Assembly: GCA_965539935.1 (NCBI GenBank)
Contig: CBETVX010000008.1
Span: forward strand, 7,803 to 71,802
Origin: CBETVX01 sp965539935
Lineage (GTDB): Bacteria; Bacillota; Clostridia; Peptostreptococcales; Caminicellaceae
DNA length: 64,000 nt
Direction: 5' to 3'
The notes under the pieces were generated by a model. That model saw only the letters and a list, made by a program, of their open reading frames with translations, made no database searches and was not told the origin of the DNA. The position numbers and the translations under genes were made by a program. This document shows positions 49,765-58,118 of this stretch, piece after piece (within the stretch, counting starts at the first letter, position 1; each line of letters opens with the position of its first letter).

Positions 49765-51972
49765 ATGAAAAAAATAGACCAAGGTTTTGTTATAAAAGGT
49801 TCTGATATTAATTTGTATATAACCTTTTATGATGAAAATATTGTTAGGTGTACCTACACTAAGGAGGATATTATTTCTAAATCAACCCCAGCCATTATTA
49901 GACAGTATAGAAAAGATATAGGTGCAATAGAGGGAGATGTAATTAAGACAAAAAAGCTTCATATAAAAGTTAATCCAGACAATCTCTGTATTTCTATATT
50001 TAATAGCAGTGGAGAACTAATAAATGAAGATATTGCAGTTAAATATTCAGAAATAAAAATTGAAAAGAAACTTTTATGGGAAAAGGGCTTTTATGGTAAT
50101 GGAGAAAGATATGGCTGGATTAATCAAAAAGGCTTAAAACTTTCCAATTGGAATACTGATTTAATAGGCAAATATGATCTTCATAATAGTACTATTAAGG
50201 AAATGCATACAGCTATCCCCTTTTATATAGGGGTATCACCCAATAGGAGTTATGGTATATATTTTGATAATAGCTATAGAACCAGTTTTGATTTAGGAAA
50301 AACTGATGACAGTATTATAAGTTTTCAAGCAGATGGTGGAAAATTAGACTATTATTTTATATATGGAGAAGAGATAGGGGATGTAGTAAAGGGCTATACT
50401 TATTTAACTGGAAAGATGGAGATTCCAAGAAAAGATTTCTTAGGTTACCAGCAAAGCAGATATAGTTATATGAATAGTGACGAGGTCCTTGAAATTGCTA
50501 AAGAATTTAGAGATAAGAAAATACCATGTGATGTGTTATATTTAGATATACATTATATGGAAGATTATAAAGTGTTTACAGTTGATTCAAAGAGATTTTC
50601 TGAGTTTAGAGAGATGATTAAAGAACTTAATCAAATGGGCTTTAAGGTTGTTGTAATTATTGACCCAGGAGTTAAGGTTGAGGAAGATTATTTCGTATAT
50701 GAAGAAGGTAAGGAAAGGAATTATTTTATTAAAGATAGTTTAGGCAAGGATTATATAGGGGAGGTTTGGCCTGGTCCTGCGGTATTTCCAGATTTTTTAA
50801 AGGGTGAAGTAAGAGACTGGTGGGGAGAATTACATAGGAACTTTATTGAAAATGGGATAGAAGGAATTTGGAATGATATGAATGAACCATCTAATTTTAT
50901 AACGGAATCAAAAACCCTTCCTGAAGATACATTACATATTGATGATGAAGGCAATGAGAGAAGTCATGGAGAAATTCATAATATTTATGGAATGTTGGAG
51001 GCAAAGGCAACCTATTACGGATTTAGAAAGTTAAAGCCAAATACAAGACCCTTTATTTTAACTAGGGCAGCCTTTTCCGGTACTCAGAAATATGCAGCTT
51101 TATGGACGGGAGATAATTCAAGTATATGGGAGCATTTAGAATGTAGTATCCCAATGTTTTTAAATCTAGGCCTTAGTGGATTTTCCTTTGTTGGTGCCGA
51201 TGTAGGCGGATTTTTAGAAGATACTAATGGTGAGCTATTGTGTAGATGGACGCAGTTAGGAGCCTTTACTACATTTTTTAGAAATCATACTATGGTAGAT
51301 ACTATTTATCAAGAGCCTTGGAGATTTGGTAAGGAGGTCCTTGAAAACACTAAAAAATATATTGAACTAAGATATAGGCTAATACCCTATCTATATAGTC
51401 TTATGAAAGACAGTGCAAATACAGGGGAGCCTGTAATGAGGCCACTTTTTTACCACTACCAAGATGATTTGGAAACTTATAATATTAATGATCAGTTCCT
51501 ATTTGGTGAAAAAGTTTTAGTTTGTCCTGTAACTAGGCCAGGTATTACTAAGAGAATGGTATATTTACCAGAAGGTATATGGTATGATTTCTGGAGCGAT
51601 GAAAAAATTGAAGGTGGGAAATATATTATCAAAGAAGCTCCTTTAGATAGTATGCCAATATTTATAAAAGCTGGGGCAATAATTCCTATGGATAAGGTTA
51701 TGGACTATGTAGGTCAAAGGGAAAGTGAGATTACTCTCCATTGTTATGCTGGGGATAGGGGTAACTTTAATTTATATTTTGATGATGGACATAGTTATGA
51801 CTATAAAAAGGGTAAATATACGGAAATGGAAATTAGGATGACTGAAGATGATAAAAATATAAGAATCCATGGAAGTATTAAAAATAAAGGCTACGATATT
51901 CCCAATATACAAGTAAAAGTACATGGATTAGAAAGTAAAAAGGAAGTCCATGTTTCTGGATTTGAAGGGTGA
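49765..51972 (+). CDS. GH31 alpha-glucosidase
   Basis: 735 residues, no signal peptide, so cytoplasmic. Retaining hydrolase: nucleophile D371 in GIWNDMNEP, acid/base Asp in ALWTGDNSS (about 448), substrate block DVLYLDIHYMEDYKVFTVD (D-hxxxh), FRNHTMVDTIYQEPW. N-terminal domain GFYGNGERYGWINQKG is the GH31 beta-sandwich. Hydrolyses terminal alpha-glucose of imported oligosaccharides, parallel to the phosphorylase. Confidence 0.93.
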   Translation: MKKIDQGFVIKGSDINLYITFYDENIVRCTYTKEDIISKSTPAIIRQYRKDIGAIEGDVIKTKKLHIKVNPDNLCISIFNSSGELINEDIAVKYSEIKIEKKLLWEKGFYGNGERYGWINQKGLKLSNWNTDLIGKYDLHNSTIKEMHTAIPFYIGVSPNRSYGIYFDNSYRTSFDLGKTDDSIISFQADGGKLDYYFIYGEEIGDVVKGYTYLTGKMEIPRKDFLGYQQSRYSYMNSDEVLEIAKEFRDKKIPCDVLYLDIHYMEDYKVFTVDSKRFSEFREMIKELNQMGFKVVVIIDPGVKVEEDYFVYEEGKERNYFIKDSLGKDYIGEVWPGPAVFPDFLKGEVRDWWGELHRNFIENGIEGIWNDMNEPSNFITESKTLPEDTLHIDDEGNERSHGEIHNIYGMLEAKATYYGFRKLKPNTRPFILTRAAFSGTQKYAALWTGDNSSIWEHLECSIPMFLNLGLSGFSFVGADVGGFLEDTNGELLCRWTQLGAFTTFFRNHTMVDTIYQEPWRFGKEVLENTKKYIELRYRLIPYLYSLMKDSANTGEPVMRPLFYHYQDDLETYNINDQFLFGEKVLVCPVTRPGITKRMVYLPEGIWYDFWSDEKIEGGKYIIKEAPLDSMPIFIKAGAIIPMDKVMDYVGQRESEITLHCYAGDRGNFNLYFDDGHSYDYKKGKYTEMEIRMTEDDKNIRIHGSIKNKGYDIPNIQVKVHGLESKKEVHVSGFEG

Positions 51973-51977
51973 TTATT

Positions 51978-52631
51978 ATGGCTAAAGTAAGGGCTTGTAT
52001 CTTTGACCTAGATGGTGTAATAGTAGATACAGCTAAATACCATTATTTAGCCTGGAAAAGACTAGCCAAAGAAGAGCTAAGGTTTGACTTTAAAATAGAA
52101 GATAATGAGCGATTAAAGGGAGTAAGTAGAATGGACTCCCTAGATATATTACTTGAAATAGGAAATATAAAAATTGATGATGAAGAAAAGCTAATATTGG
52201 CTGAGAAAAAGAATAAATGGTATAGAGAGTATATTTTGAAAATGGATGACTCTGAAATTTTGCCTGGCGCTTTGGAATTTATTAAAAATTTAAAAGGAAA
52301 GGGGATAAAGGTGGGATTGGGTTCAGCCAGTAAAAATGCTATGACAATATTAAAACAGATTAATATGGTTAGTTATTTCGATGCAATAATAGATGGAACA
52401 AAGGTTAAAAAGGCTAAACCTGACCCAGAGGTATTTTTACTTGGAGCAAATGAGCTAGGTGTAAGACCTGAAAGATGTGTTGTTTTTGAAGATTCTATTG
52501 CGGGAATAGAAGCAGCAAAAAGAGGAGATATGCTTACAATTGGCGTAGGGAAAAAGGAAATATTAAGCATAGCTGATATTGTTATTAGCGGGATGGACAA
52601 AATGACTATGGAGCTATTATTCTCCCTTTAA
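51978..52631 (+). CDS. pgmB: Beta-phosphoglucomutase
   Basis: 217 residues. HAD phosphomutase: D10 and D12 in IFDLDGVIVDTAKYHYLAWKRLA, cap motif RLKGVSRMDSLDILLE, SASKNA, and KPDPEVFLLGANELGV with EDSIAGIEAA. Converts beta-glucose-1-P from the GH65 enzyme to glucose-6-P. ATG at 51978 with GAAGGGTGAT upstream; a GTG at 51969 overlaps the previous stop and is the alternative. Confidence 0.93.
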   Translation: MAKVRACIFDLDGVIVDTAKYHYLAWKRLAKEELRFDFKIEDNERLKGVSRMDSLDILLEIGNIKIDDEEKLILAEKKNKWYREYILKMDDSEILPGALEFIKNLKGKGIKVGLGSASKNAMTILKQINMVSYFDAIIDGTKVKKAKPDPEVFLLGANELGVRPERCVVFEDSIAGIEAAKRGDMLTIGVGKKEILSIADIVISGMDKMTMELLFSL

Positions 52632-52642
52632 TATAGATAAAG

Positions 52643-52680
52643 GTATACCCCTTTGCATTTTATAATGTAAAGGGGTATAC
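52643..52680. terminator. Long hairpin at end of sugar locus
   Basis: GTATACCCCTTT / AAAGGGGTATAC, 12 perfect pairs, extended by CATT/AATG around a TTAT loop. No T-run follows (TTAGTC), so termination may be weak, but it marks the end of the operon. Confidence 0.6.
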
Positions 52681-52870
52681 TTAGTCAATATAATACAGTA
52701 GAAAATTTTGTAATAAAAAATAAACCTATAATATAGTATAATTAAGGAAAGTATTTATCTAGCCAATGAAATTTTAATATAATTTTAAGAAAAGATTAGG
52801 TTTATTTTAAGAAAAATGCTTTAGTATTTATTTATGGTGAACAAGCAAATTAAGGCAAAGGAGTGTAGAA

Positions 52871-53314
52871 ATGGAGAAAAAACTATATCGTTCTAGAAAT
52901 AAAGTTATTTCTGGAGTATGTGGAGGTATCGCTGAGTATTTTTTTATCGATCCCACCCTTATTAGATTACTGTGGGTGGCAGTTGCACTTTTAGGAGGTA
53001 CAGGTGTTATAGCCTATATTATCTGTGCAGTAGTTATTCCTGAAAACCCCAATCATAATTCCCTAAAAAAAGATGATAAATACTATGTGGATACTAAATA
53101 TAGTTATGATACAAATTATAAAGAATACTATGAATCAGAGGGACAACAAAATGATGAGAGAAATAGAATTCTCGCAGGTGGTATTTTAATAGTGCTAGGA
53201 GCTTTGTTTTTAGCAAAAAGATATTTTCATTGGTTTGATTTTGACTTTATATGGCCTGTCCTATTAATTATTGGAGGAATATATATAATCTATAAAAATA
53301 GGGAGGGACATTGA
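52871..53314 (+). CDS. PspC-domain membrane protein
   Basis: 147 residues, AAAGGAGTG upstream. PspC domain: KLYRSRNKVISGVCGGIAEYF then a membrane helix (LLWVAVALLGGTGVIAYIICAVVIP). C-terminal second domain with two short membrane segments (LAGGILIVLGALFLAKRYF; IWPVLLIIGGIYIIYK), like DUF5668/LiaI. Senses or stabilises the membrane under stress with the next gene, one base away. Confidence 0.87.
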   Translation: MEKKLYRSRNKVISGVCGGIAEYFFIDPTLIRLLWVAVALLGGTGVIAYIICAVVIPENPNHNSLKKDDKYYVDTKYSYDTNYKEYYESEGQQNDERNRILAGGILIVLGALFLAKRYFHWFDFDFIWPVLLIIGGIYIIYKNREGH

Positions 53315-53315
53315 T

Positions 53316-54209
53316 TTGAAGAATAATGTTTTAACTGGAGTATTACTTATATTTCTAGGAACCTTTTGGTTTTTATCAAAAATAGGAATAATTACATGGT
53401 CTATTTGGTCGGTATTATATAATCTCTGGCCTTTAATATTAGTGGCTATTGGTACAAATATTATATTTAAAGATAAGTATTGGGTAAGAATTATAGTCTG
53501 GATAGTTTTTATTGCTTTAGTTATTGGATTTGGATTTTATCAGCAATATAACGATAATATTTTCTTTAATAATAATGAGCATATTATCTATAAAGGTGAA
53601 GAAAACTTTAAGGTGGAAAATCAATCTAAAACTGAAGAAGGTCAGTTGAAATTAATGCTTGGTGGAGCCAATTTCAAACTAGATTCAACTAAGGATAATA
53701 TAATCAATGCCTTTATACCTAATCCTAGAGTTAGAAAAGAAGCAGATTTTAATGATGATAAATCTAAGATTAATATAGAAATTAAACAACTAGATGATTT
53801 TAATAATAATGAGCCCTATGATTACAAGTTTAGTCTACATGAGGATATTGTATGGGATATCGATGTAGATATGGGTGCCTTTAATGGTGTATTTGATTTT
53901 AGCAATTTAAAAGTAAATGAACTTGACTTGGATATGGGGGCTTCTAATGTTGATTTGATTTTTGGAGAAAGACATAGTTTTACAAAGGTCAATATAGATG
54001 GAGGGGTCTCTAATATTGACCTTACCCTTCCAGAATCCTTAGGGGTAAGAATTAAAAGTGACGGATTATTAAAGGATACAAATATAGATGAATTAGGGTG
54101 GATTTTAAAGAACGGATACTACATGTCTCCCAACTATGATATCTCAGAGAAAAAAATAGATATAGATATAGATATGGGAATAGGTAAATTCAAAGTAAAG
54201 GTTCAATAA
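53316..54209 (+). CDS. LiaF-like membrane-stress protein
   Basis: 297 residues, TTG start, AGGGAGG upstream. Four short membrane helices in the first ~90 residues (LTGVLLIFLGTFWFLSKIG; IWSVLYNLWPLILVAIGT), then a beta-helical 'toast-rack' domain rich in VDMGAFNGVFDFSNLKV and LDLDMGASNVDLIF repeats, as in LiaF/DUF4097 proteins. Likely regulates the envelope-stress response with the PspC protein; no LiaRS pair is nearby. Confidence 0.82.
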   Translation: MKNNVLTGVLLIFLGTFWFLSKIGIITWSIWSVLYNLWPLILVAIGTNIIFKDKYWVRIIVWIVFIALVIGFGFYQQYNDNIFFNNNEHIIYKGEENFKVENQSKTEEGQLKLMLGGANFKLDSTKDNIINAFIPNPRVRKEADFNDDKSKINIEIKQLDDFNNNEPYDYKFSLHEDIVWDIDVDMGAFNGVFDFSNLKVNELDLDMGASNVDLIFGERHSFTKVNIDGGVSNIDLTLPESLGVRIKSDGLLKDTNIDELGWILKNGYYMSPNYDISEKKIDIDIDMGIGKFKVKVQ

Positions 54210-54238
54210 GGGGCATGTAAATATGCCCTTGTTTTTAT
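54208..54238 (+). terminator. Terminator after PspC/LiaF-like genes
   Basis: GGGCAT / ATGCCC stem flanked by AAG/CTT, then GTTTTTATTG. Confidence 0.7.
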
Positions 54239-54387
54239 TGTTTAGGAATTCAAACCTTTTTTGCAAAAAATTATAGTGAGCAATTCAAATAAATTTAAGC
54301 CATACAATAAATTACAAATCATTACCAGTAAAAAATTGGGTTTTTATTGCTTTTACCGACCTATAAGCTTTGACAAAACCTACTAAC

Positions 54388-54422
54388 TAAGAACTAACAA
54401 AGCATCGTAAGACGCCTTTGTT
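54388..54422. repeat. 35-bp dispersed repeat, copy A
   Basis: Begins TAAGAACTAACAA and ends ACGCCTTTGTT; 28 of 35 positions equal copy B at 55322-55356. The two copies flank the adenosyltransferase gene and the 47-residue gene. Confidence 0.5.
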
Positions 54423-54424
54423 CT

Positions 54425-54964
54425 CTAATTCTTTTTAAAATCAACATAATTTAGTTTAGTTTCTGAATATCTAGCTAAAGTATATAAAACATCCGATAAA
54501 CGATTTATATATTTAAGTAATGCTGGACTTACAAACTCATCCTTAGATAAAGTTAGAATTCTTCTCTCTGCCCTCCTGCATATGGTTCTAGCAACATGAA
54601 GTATTGCACTTTCTTTATTACTTCCAGGTATTATAAATTTAGATTCTTCCTCTTTGTTCATCTTATATACATACTTATCTATTATCTTTTCCAGTTCCTC
54701 GACATGACTATCATTGATCTTTTCAGGGAAATTATCTCTATTTTTAGTGGCAAGTTCTCCCGCTACATCAAATAATTCTCTTTGAATTTTTAATATTATA
54801 TTTTTCAAATCCTCATCGGTTATAAAACTTCTTGCAAGGCCTAATGTAGAATTAAGTTCATCAATAGTCCCATAACTTTCAACCCTTATTGAGTCTTTGT
54901 CAATTCTTGTATTATCATATAAATTTGTTTGTCCTTTGTCCCCTGTTTTTGTATATATTTTCAT
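54425..54964 (-). CDS. cobO: ATP:cob(I)alamin adenosyltransferase (PduO type)
   Basis: 179 residues, GGGGAGGAAGATTC before the ATG. Attaches the adenosyl group to cob(I)alamin to make coenzyme B12. IYTKTGDKGQTNLYDNTRIDKDS (ATP-binding N-terminus), ELNSTLGLARS, and the signature SAILHVARTICRRAERR near the C-terminus. Alone on the minus strand, so probably salvage rather than part of a synthesis operon. The symbol follows common use; pduO-type is the exact family. Confidence 0.93.
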   Translation of the reverse strand: MKIYTKTGDKGQTNLYDNTRIDKDSIRVESYGTIDELNSTLGLARSFITDEDLKNIILKIQRELFDVAGELATKNRDNFPEKINDSHVEELEKIIDKYVYKMNKEEESKFIIPGSNKESAILHVARTICRRAERRILTLSKDEFVSPALLKYINRLSDVLYTLARYSETKLNYVDFKKN

Positions 54965-55110
54965 TGAATCTTCCTCCCCTTAAAATATATTAAATTATTA
55001 CCCTGTTAGTAATAGATTTATTCCTAAAACATATAATAAAAAAATATTGGTATAATTTGTAGAAACTTAGCATATAATCCATATGAATAAGATTTAAGGG
55101 AGGATTGTTG

Positions 55111-55254
55111 ATGAGGGAATTAATAGATGTAGTAGAAAAATTTTTAGAATTATGTGATGAATTGTACAGTGATAAAAAAATCGATAAAAAGCTATATGAA
55201 GAAATTACAAAGAAAAAAATTAAGTTTTTAAATGATATTAAAAAAGCAGTATAA
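55111..55254 (+). CDS. Small charged hypothetical protein
   Basis: 47 residues, AAGGGAGGATTGTTG upstream, terminator directly after. Helical, alternating acidic and basic (LIDVVEKFLELCDELYSDKK; LYEEITKKKIKFLNDIKK). A real small gene by its signals; family unknown. Confidence 0.6.
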   Translation: MRELIDVVEKFLELCDELYSDKKIDKKLYEEITKKKIKFLNDIKKAV

Positions 55255-55260
55255 TAAAAG

Positions 55261-55297
55261 GCAGATGGATGATATTTTACCATCTGCTCTCGTTTTT
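55261..55297 (+). terminator. Terminator after small gene
   Basis: GCAGATGG / CCATCTGC, 8 perfect pairs, then TCTCGTTTTT. Confidence 0.85.
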
Positions 55298-55321
55298 CCT
55301 AAGGAACTTAGACTTTAAAAG

Positions 55322-55356
55322 TAAGAACTGACAATGGGTTGTTAAACGCCTTTGTT
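55322..55356. repeat. 35-bp dispersed repeat, copy B
   Basis: TAAGAACTGACAA ... ACGCCTTTGTT; see copy A at 54388. Confidence 0.5.
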
Positions 55357-55405
55357 TTGGATATATAATAATTAATTTCTTTAAATAGTATTTAGAATGA
55401 TGTTT

Positions 55406-55414
55406 TGATATAAT
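55406..55414 (+). promoter_or_regulatory. Extended -10 promoter before ATP-grasp pair
   Basis: TGATATAAT (TGn plus TATAAT), about 32 bases before the ATG at 55446; no good -35, as allowed for extended -10 promoters. Confidence 0.45.
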
Positions 55415-55445
55415 CATAGGTAAAAAAGACAAAAAGGTGACAAAT

Positions 55446-56345
55446 ATGACAATAAAAAAAGGTTGGATAATTTATAATGGAAATCTTCCACACAAAAAAT
55501 TCATTTATCATGTGAATTGGCTAAATAGAGTGGCAAAGGAAAAGGGACTTAGTACAAAAATAATAAAAAACAATGAATTAATTCCAATTATTAAAGATGG
55601 TAAGGCTATGATAATGGGTAAATATGCAAATGAAAGACCTGACTTTGTCTTGTTCTGGGACAAGGATATACTTTTAGCAAAACATCTTGAAAAAATGGGG
55701 TTTAAGCTGTTTAATAGTGCTAAGTCCATTGAAATATGTGATAATAAATGTCTTACACATCAAATCCTAGCAAATAATAATATTCCAATGCCTAAGACTG
55801 TTATAGCACCAATGATATATACTGGTTTAGATATAATAGATTATAGTAATTATGAATACATAATAGAGGAAATAGGATTTCCTATGATTATAAAGGAGGC
55901 ATATGGCTCATTTGGGGCTCAGGTGTATCTCGTAAGTAATAAAGAAGAAATGATAGATAAAATAAAGGAGTTAAGATGGAAGCCCTTTATTTTTCAAGAG
56001 TTTATAAGATCAAGCTATGGCAGGGATTTAAGAATAAATATAGTTGGGGATAAATATGCTGCTTCCATGATTAGAAAATCTAAAAATGATTTTAGAGCAA
56101 ATATAAGTGCAGGGGGAAAGATGTATAAATATAGACCTTCGAAGGAAGAAATTCAGTTAGCCATTGAGGCTGCCAATATCATAGGGGCTGATTTTGCAGG
56201 GGTAGATCTATTATTTGATGAAAATGGAAAACCTATAGTTTGTGAAGTAAACTCTAATGCCCATATGAAAAATATTTATGATTGTACAGGTATAGATGTT
56301 GCGAAGTTAATAATTGACCATATAAAAGTATGTATAGGAGTATAA
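55446..56345 (+). CDS. RimK-like ATP-grasp ligase, copy 1
   Basis: 299 residues; ATG at 55446 set by AAAAGGTGACAAAT. ATP-grasp blocks: NSAKSIEICDNKCLTHQIL, GFPMIIKEAYGSFGAQVYLV (glycine loop), QEFIRSSYGRDLRINIVGD, and metal-binding DFAGVDLLFDENGKPIVCEVNSN (D, E, N). Family members attach amino acids (often glutamate) to a carboxylate of a protein, peptide or cofactor. The substrate is unknown. Confidence 0.82.
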   Translation: MTIKKGWIIYNGNLPHKKFIYHVNWLNRVAKEKGLSTKIIKNNELIPIIKDGKAMIMGKYANERPDFVLFWDKDILLAKHLEKMGFKLFNSAKSIEICDNKCLTHQILANNNIPMPKTVIAPMIYTGLDIIDYSNYEYIIEEIGFPMIIKEAYGSFGAQVYLVSNKEEMIDKIKELRWKPFIFQEFIRSSYGRDLRINIVGDKYAASMIRKSKNDFRANISAGGKMYKYRPSKEEIQLAIEAANIIGADFAGVDLLFDENGKPIVCEVNSNAHMKNIYDCTGIDVAKLIIDHIKVCIGV

Positions 56346-56348
56346 AAA

Positions 56349-57209
56349 ATGATTAGAGGTTGGCTAATATATAATAGAGAAGATAGAAAAAGAAATAATA
56401 GATTTATAGATTGGTTTTTAGAAGAGGCAGAAAATTTAGGGATAGATCTTTCATTGAGGTTAAAAGAAGACTTTGTTTATGGAATAAAAAACTCTCAACA
56501 TTTTATTGAATACAAAGGTGAAAAGATAGCATTGCCTAAATTTGCAATAGTAAGAAATGTAGATACACTTTTTACTAAACAGCTTGAATATCTAGGAATA
56601 AAGACATTTAATACGTCCCTTATTTCCCAGGTGTGTAATGATAAAGCCAAAACCCATCAATATTTAGCACTATATAATATTCCAATGGTGGATACTATCT
56701 TTATAAATACTAAGGATTTCAAAATGGATTATTTAGATGATGATTATCCTAAAGTAGTTAAGGTGGTAAATGGCAGAGGTGGAAAAGAAGTTTATGGGGT
56801 TTATTCAAAAAAAGAATTAGAAAATAAGATTAATAGTCTTGAGGCCAATAATATAATAATTCAAAAAATGGGAGAAGTTCCTGGAAAGGATTTGAGAGTA
56901 TTTGTAATAGGCAAGACCATTATAGGAGCTGTCCTTAGGAGTTCTAATACTGATTTTAGAGCAAATTTTTCCCTTGGAGGTACAGCTAAGTTATATAACC
57001 TTTCGGAAAGTCAGAAAAAACTTATTTATAAAATTATAGATTTATTTGATTTTGGTATGGTAGGAATAGATTTTATATTTGATAAAGAGGGAAATCTTAT
57101 TTTAAATGAAATTGAGGATGTAGTTGGGTCTAGGACATTATGTGAGAACTCAGATATAAATATAGTTAGACTATATCTAGAACATATAAAAAATAAATTA
57201 GAAAAATAA
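56349..57209 (+). CDS. RimK-like ATP-grasp ligase, copy 2
   Basis: 286 residues, 3 bases after copy 1 and clearly paralogous (GWLIYNRED vs GWIIYNGN; FNTSLISQVCNDKAKTHQYL). Blocks: VVKVVNGRGGKEVYGVYSK, GEVPGKDLRVFVIGK, FRANFSLGGTAKLY, FGMVGIDFIFDKEGNLILNEIEDVVG. The final metal motif is E-x-E-D rather than E-x-N-S-N, so an exact ligand differs from copy 1. The pair may form a heterodimer or add two different residues in turn. Confidence 0.8.
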   Translation: MIRGWLIYNREDRKRNNRFIDWFLEEAENLGIDLSLRLKEDFVYGIKNSQHFIEYKGEKIALPKFAIVRNVDTLFTKQLEYLGIKTFNTSLISQVCNDKAKTHQYLALYNIPMVDTIFINTKDFKMDYLDDDYPKVVKVVNGRGGKEVYGVYSKKELENKINSLEANNIIIQKMGEVPGKDLRVFVIGKTIIGAVLRSSNTDFRANFSLGGTAKLYNLSESQKKLIYKIIDLFDFGMVGIDFIFDKEGNLILNEIEDVVGSRTLCENSDINIVRLYLEHIKNKLEK

Positions 57210-57212
57210 ATG

Positions 57213-57243
57213 TGACATCGTCCAGGGATGTCATTTTTTATTT
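57213..57243 (+). terminator. Terminator after ATP-grasp pair
   Basis: TGACATC-GTCCAGG-GATGTCA then TTTTTTATTTT. Confidence 0.82.
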
Positions 57244-57398
57244 TCTAAAACAATAAAAGAGATTGTATATGGATATTAGTTAATAGTAATCTTTTAAATT
57301 GAATAGCTATATAATGTATAACCATATTAATTAAGAGAAGAATAATATATAGATAAAAGACATAGACATTTTAGAAAAGACATTATGGAGGGATATTA

Positions 57399-57761
57399 AT
57401 GTCTACCGATGTAATATATAATTATGATATAAAAATTGATAAAAATTGTAATAAATACGGATTTATTAAAGGGAATATAGATAATTATGCGTGGTTTGCC
57501 TTAGTCCATAAAGAAGAAATGGAGTATGGAATAAATCCCAATGATTTAAGTAAAGGCTATGGGAGGATAACTAGATTATGTATATATAAAGATCAAACAG
57601 ATTTTAGTGGTAATCCCTATTTGCCATCTATGAATGTAAAAAGATATATTTTTGCAAATTATCATAGGGATTGGAGCGTGTTAAATAGAAATTATTATGA
57701 TATGGTTAAGGAGCTTATTACTTATCTTGAAAGAAGATATTCATTGAAAGTGATTAAATGA
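57399..57761 (+). CDS. Hypothetical protein, DUF7678-like
   Basis: 120 residues, ATGGAGGGATATTA upstream. Blocks FALVHKEEMEYGINPNDLSKGYGRITRL and ANYHRDWSVLN recall small clostridial proteins with EYGI...GRIxKL...YDRGW (DUF7678). Single domain, no membrane segment, no enzymatic motif. Monocistronic ahead of the valS leader. Confidence 0.6.
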   Translation: MSTDVIYNYDIKIDKNCNKYGFIKGNIDNYAWFALVHKEEMEYGINPNDLSKGYGRITRLCIYKDQTDFSGNPYLPSMNVKRYIFANYHRDWSVLNRNYYDMVKELITYLERRYSLKVIK

Positions 57762-57784
57762 TAGAATAAAACATGTCCTTGTCC

Positions 57785-57814
57785 TTGACTTTTATGTGGT
57801 ATATTATGTATAAT
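57785..57814 (+). promoter_or_regulatory. valS promoter
   Basis: TTGACT (57785-57790), 18-base spacer, TATAAT (57809-57814), about 30 bases before the T-box leader. Confidence 0.75.
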
Positions 57815-57845
57815 AAAACAAAATCAAATATAGCTTAGTAATCTA

Positions 57846-58090
57846 TGATGAAGAGGAGTAGGTAATTAGCCCATAAAGAGAGGAATATCCATAGGCTGAA
57901 AGGTATTCTATGATAGCTATTACTGAAGGTAGCTTCTGAGATGCTATAGCCAAAGCATATTTGTTAGTAGCTATAGTCGGTATATCCCGTTACAGATAAT
58001 AGAGTGTTAGCACACTGCTAAAAATAGGGTGGTACCGCGGAAATATAGCCTTTCGTCCTTATAAGGATGAAAGGTTTTAAATTTTTTTGA
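57846..58090 (+). promoter_or_regulatory. T-box riboswitch, valine
   Basis: Leader before valS. T-box AGGGTGGTACCGCGG (58026-58040) pairs with the NCCA end of uncharged tRNA. Terminator CCTTTCGTCC / GGATGAAAGG with TTTTAAATTTTTTT ends near 58089. In the specifier hairpin, GAAGGTAGCTTC offers GTA as the valine codon (about 57935), in line with the gene controlled. Readthrough when tRNA-Val is uncharged. Confidence 0.95.
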
Positions 58091-58118
58091 CAAATAATGA
58101 GAAAGAAGGAGTGATATC

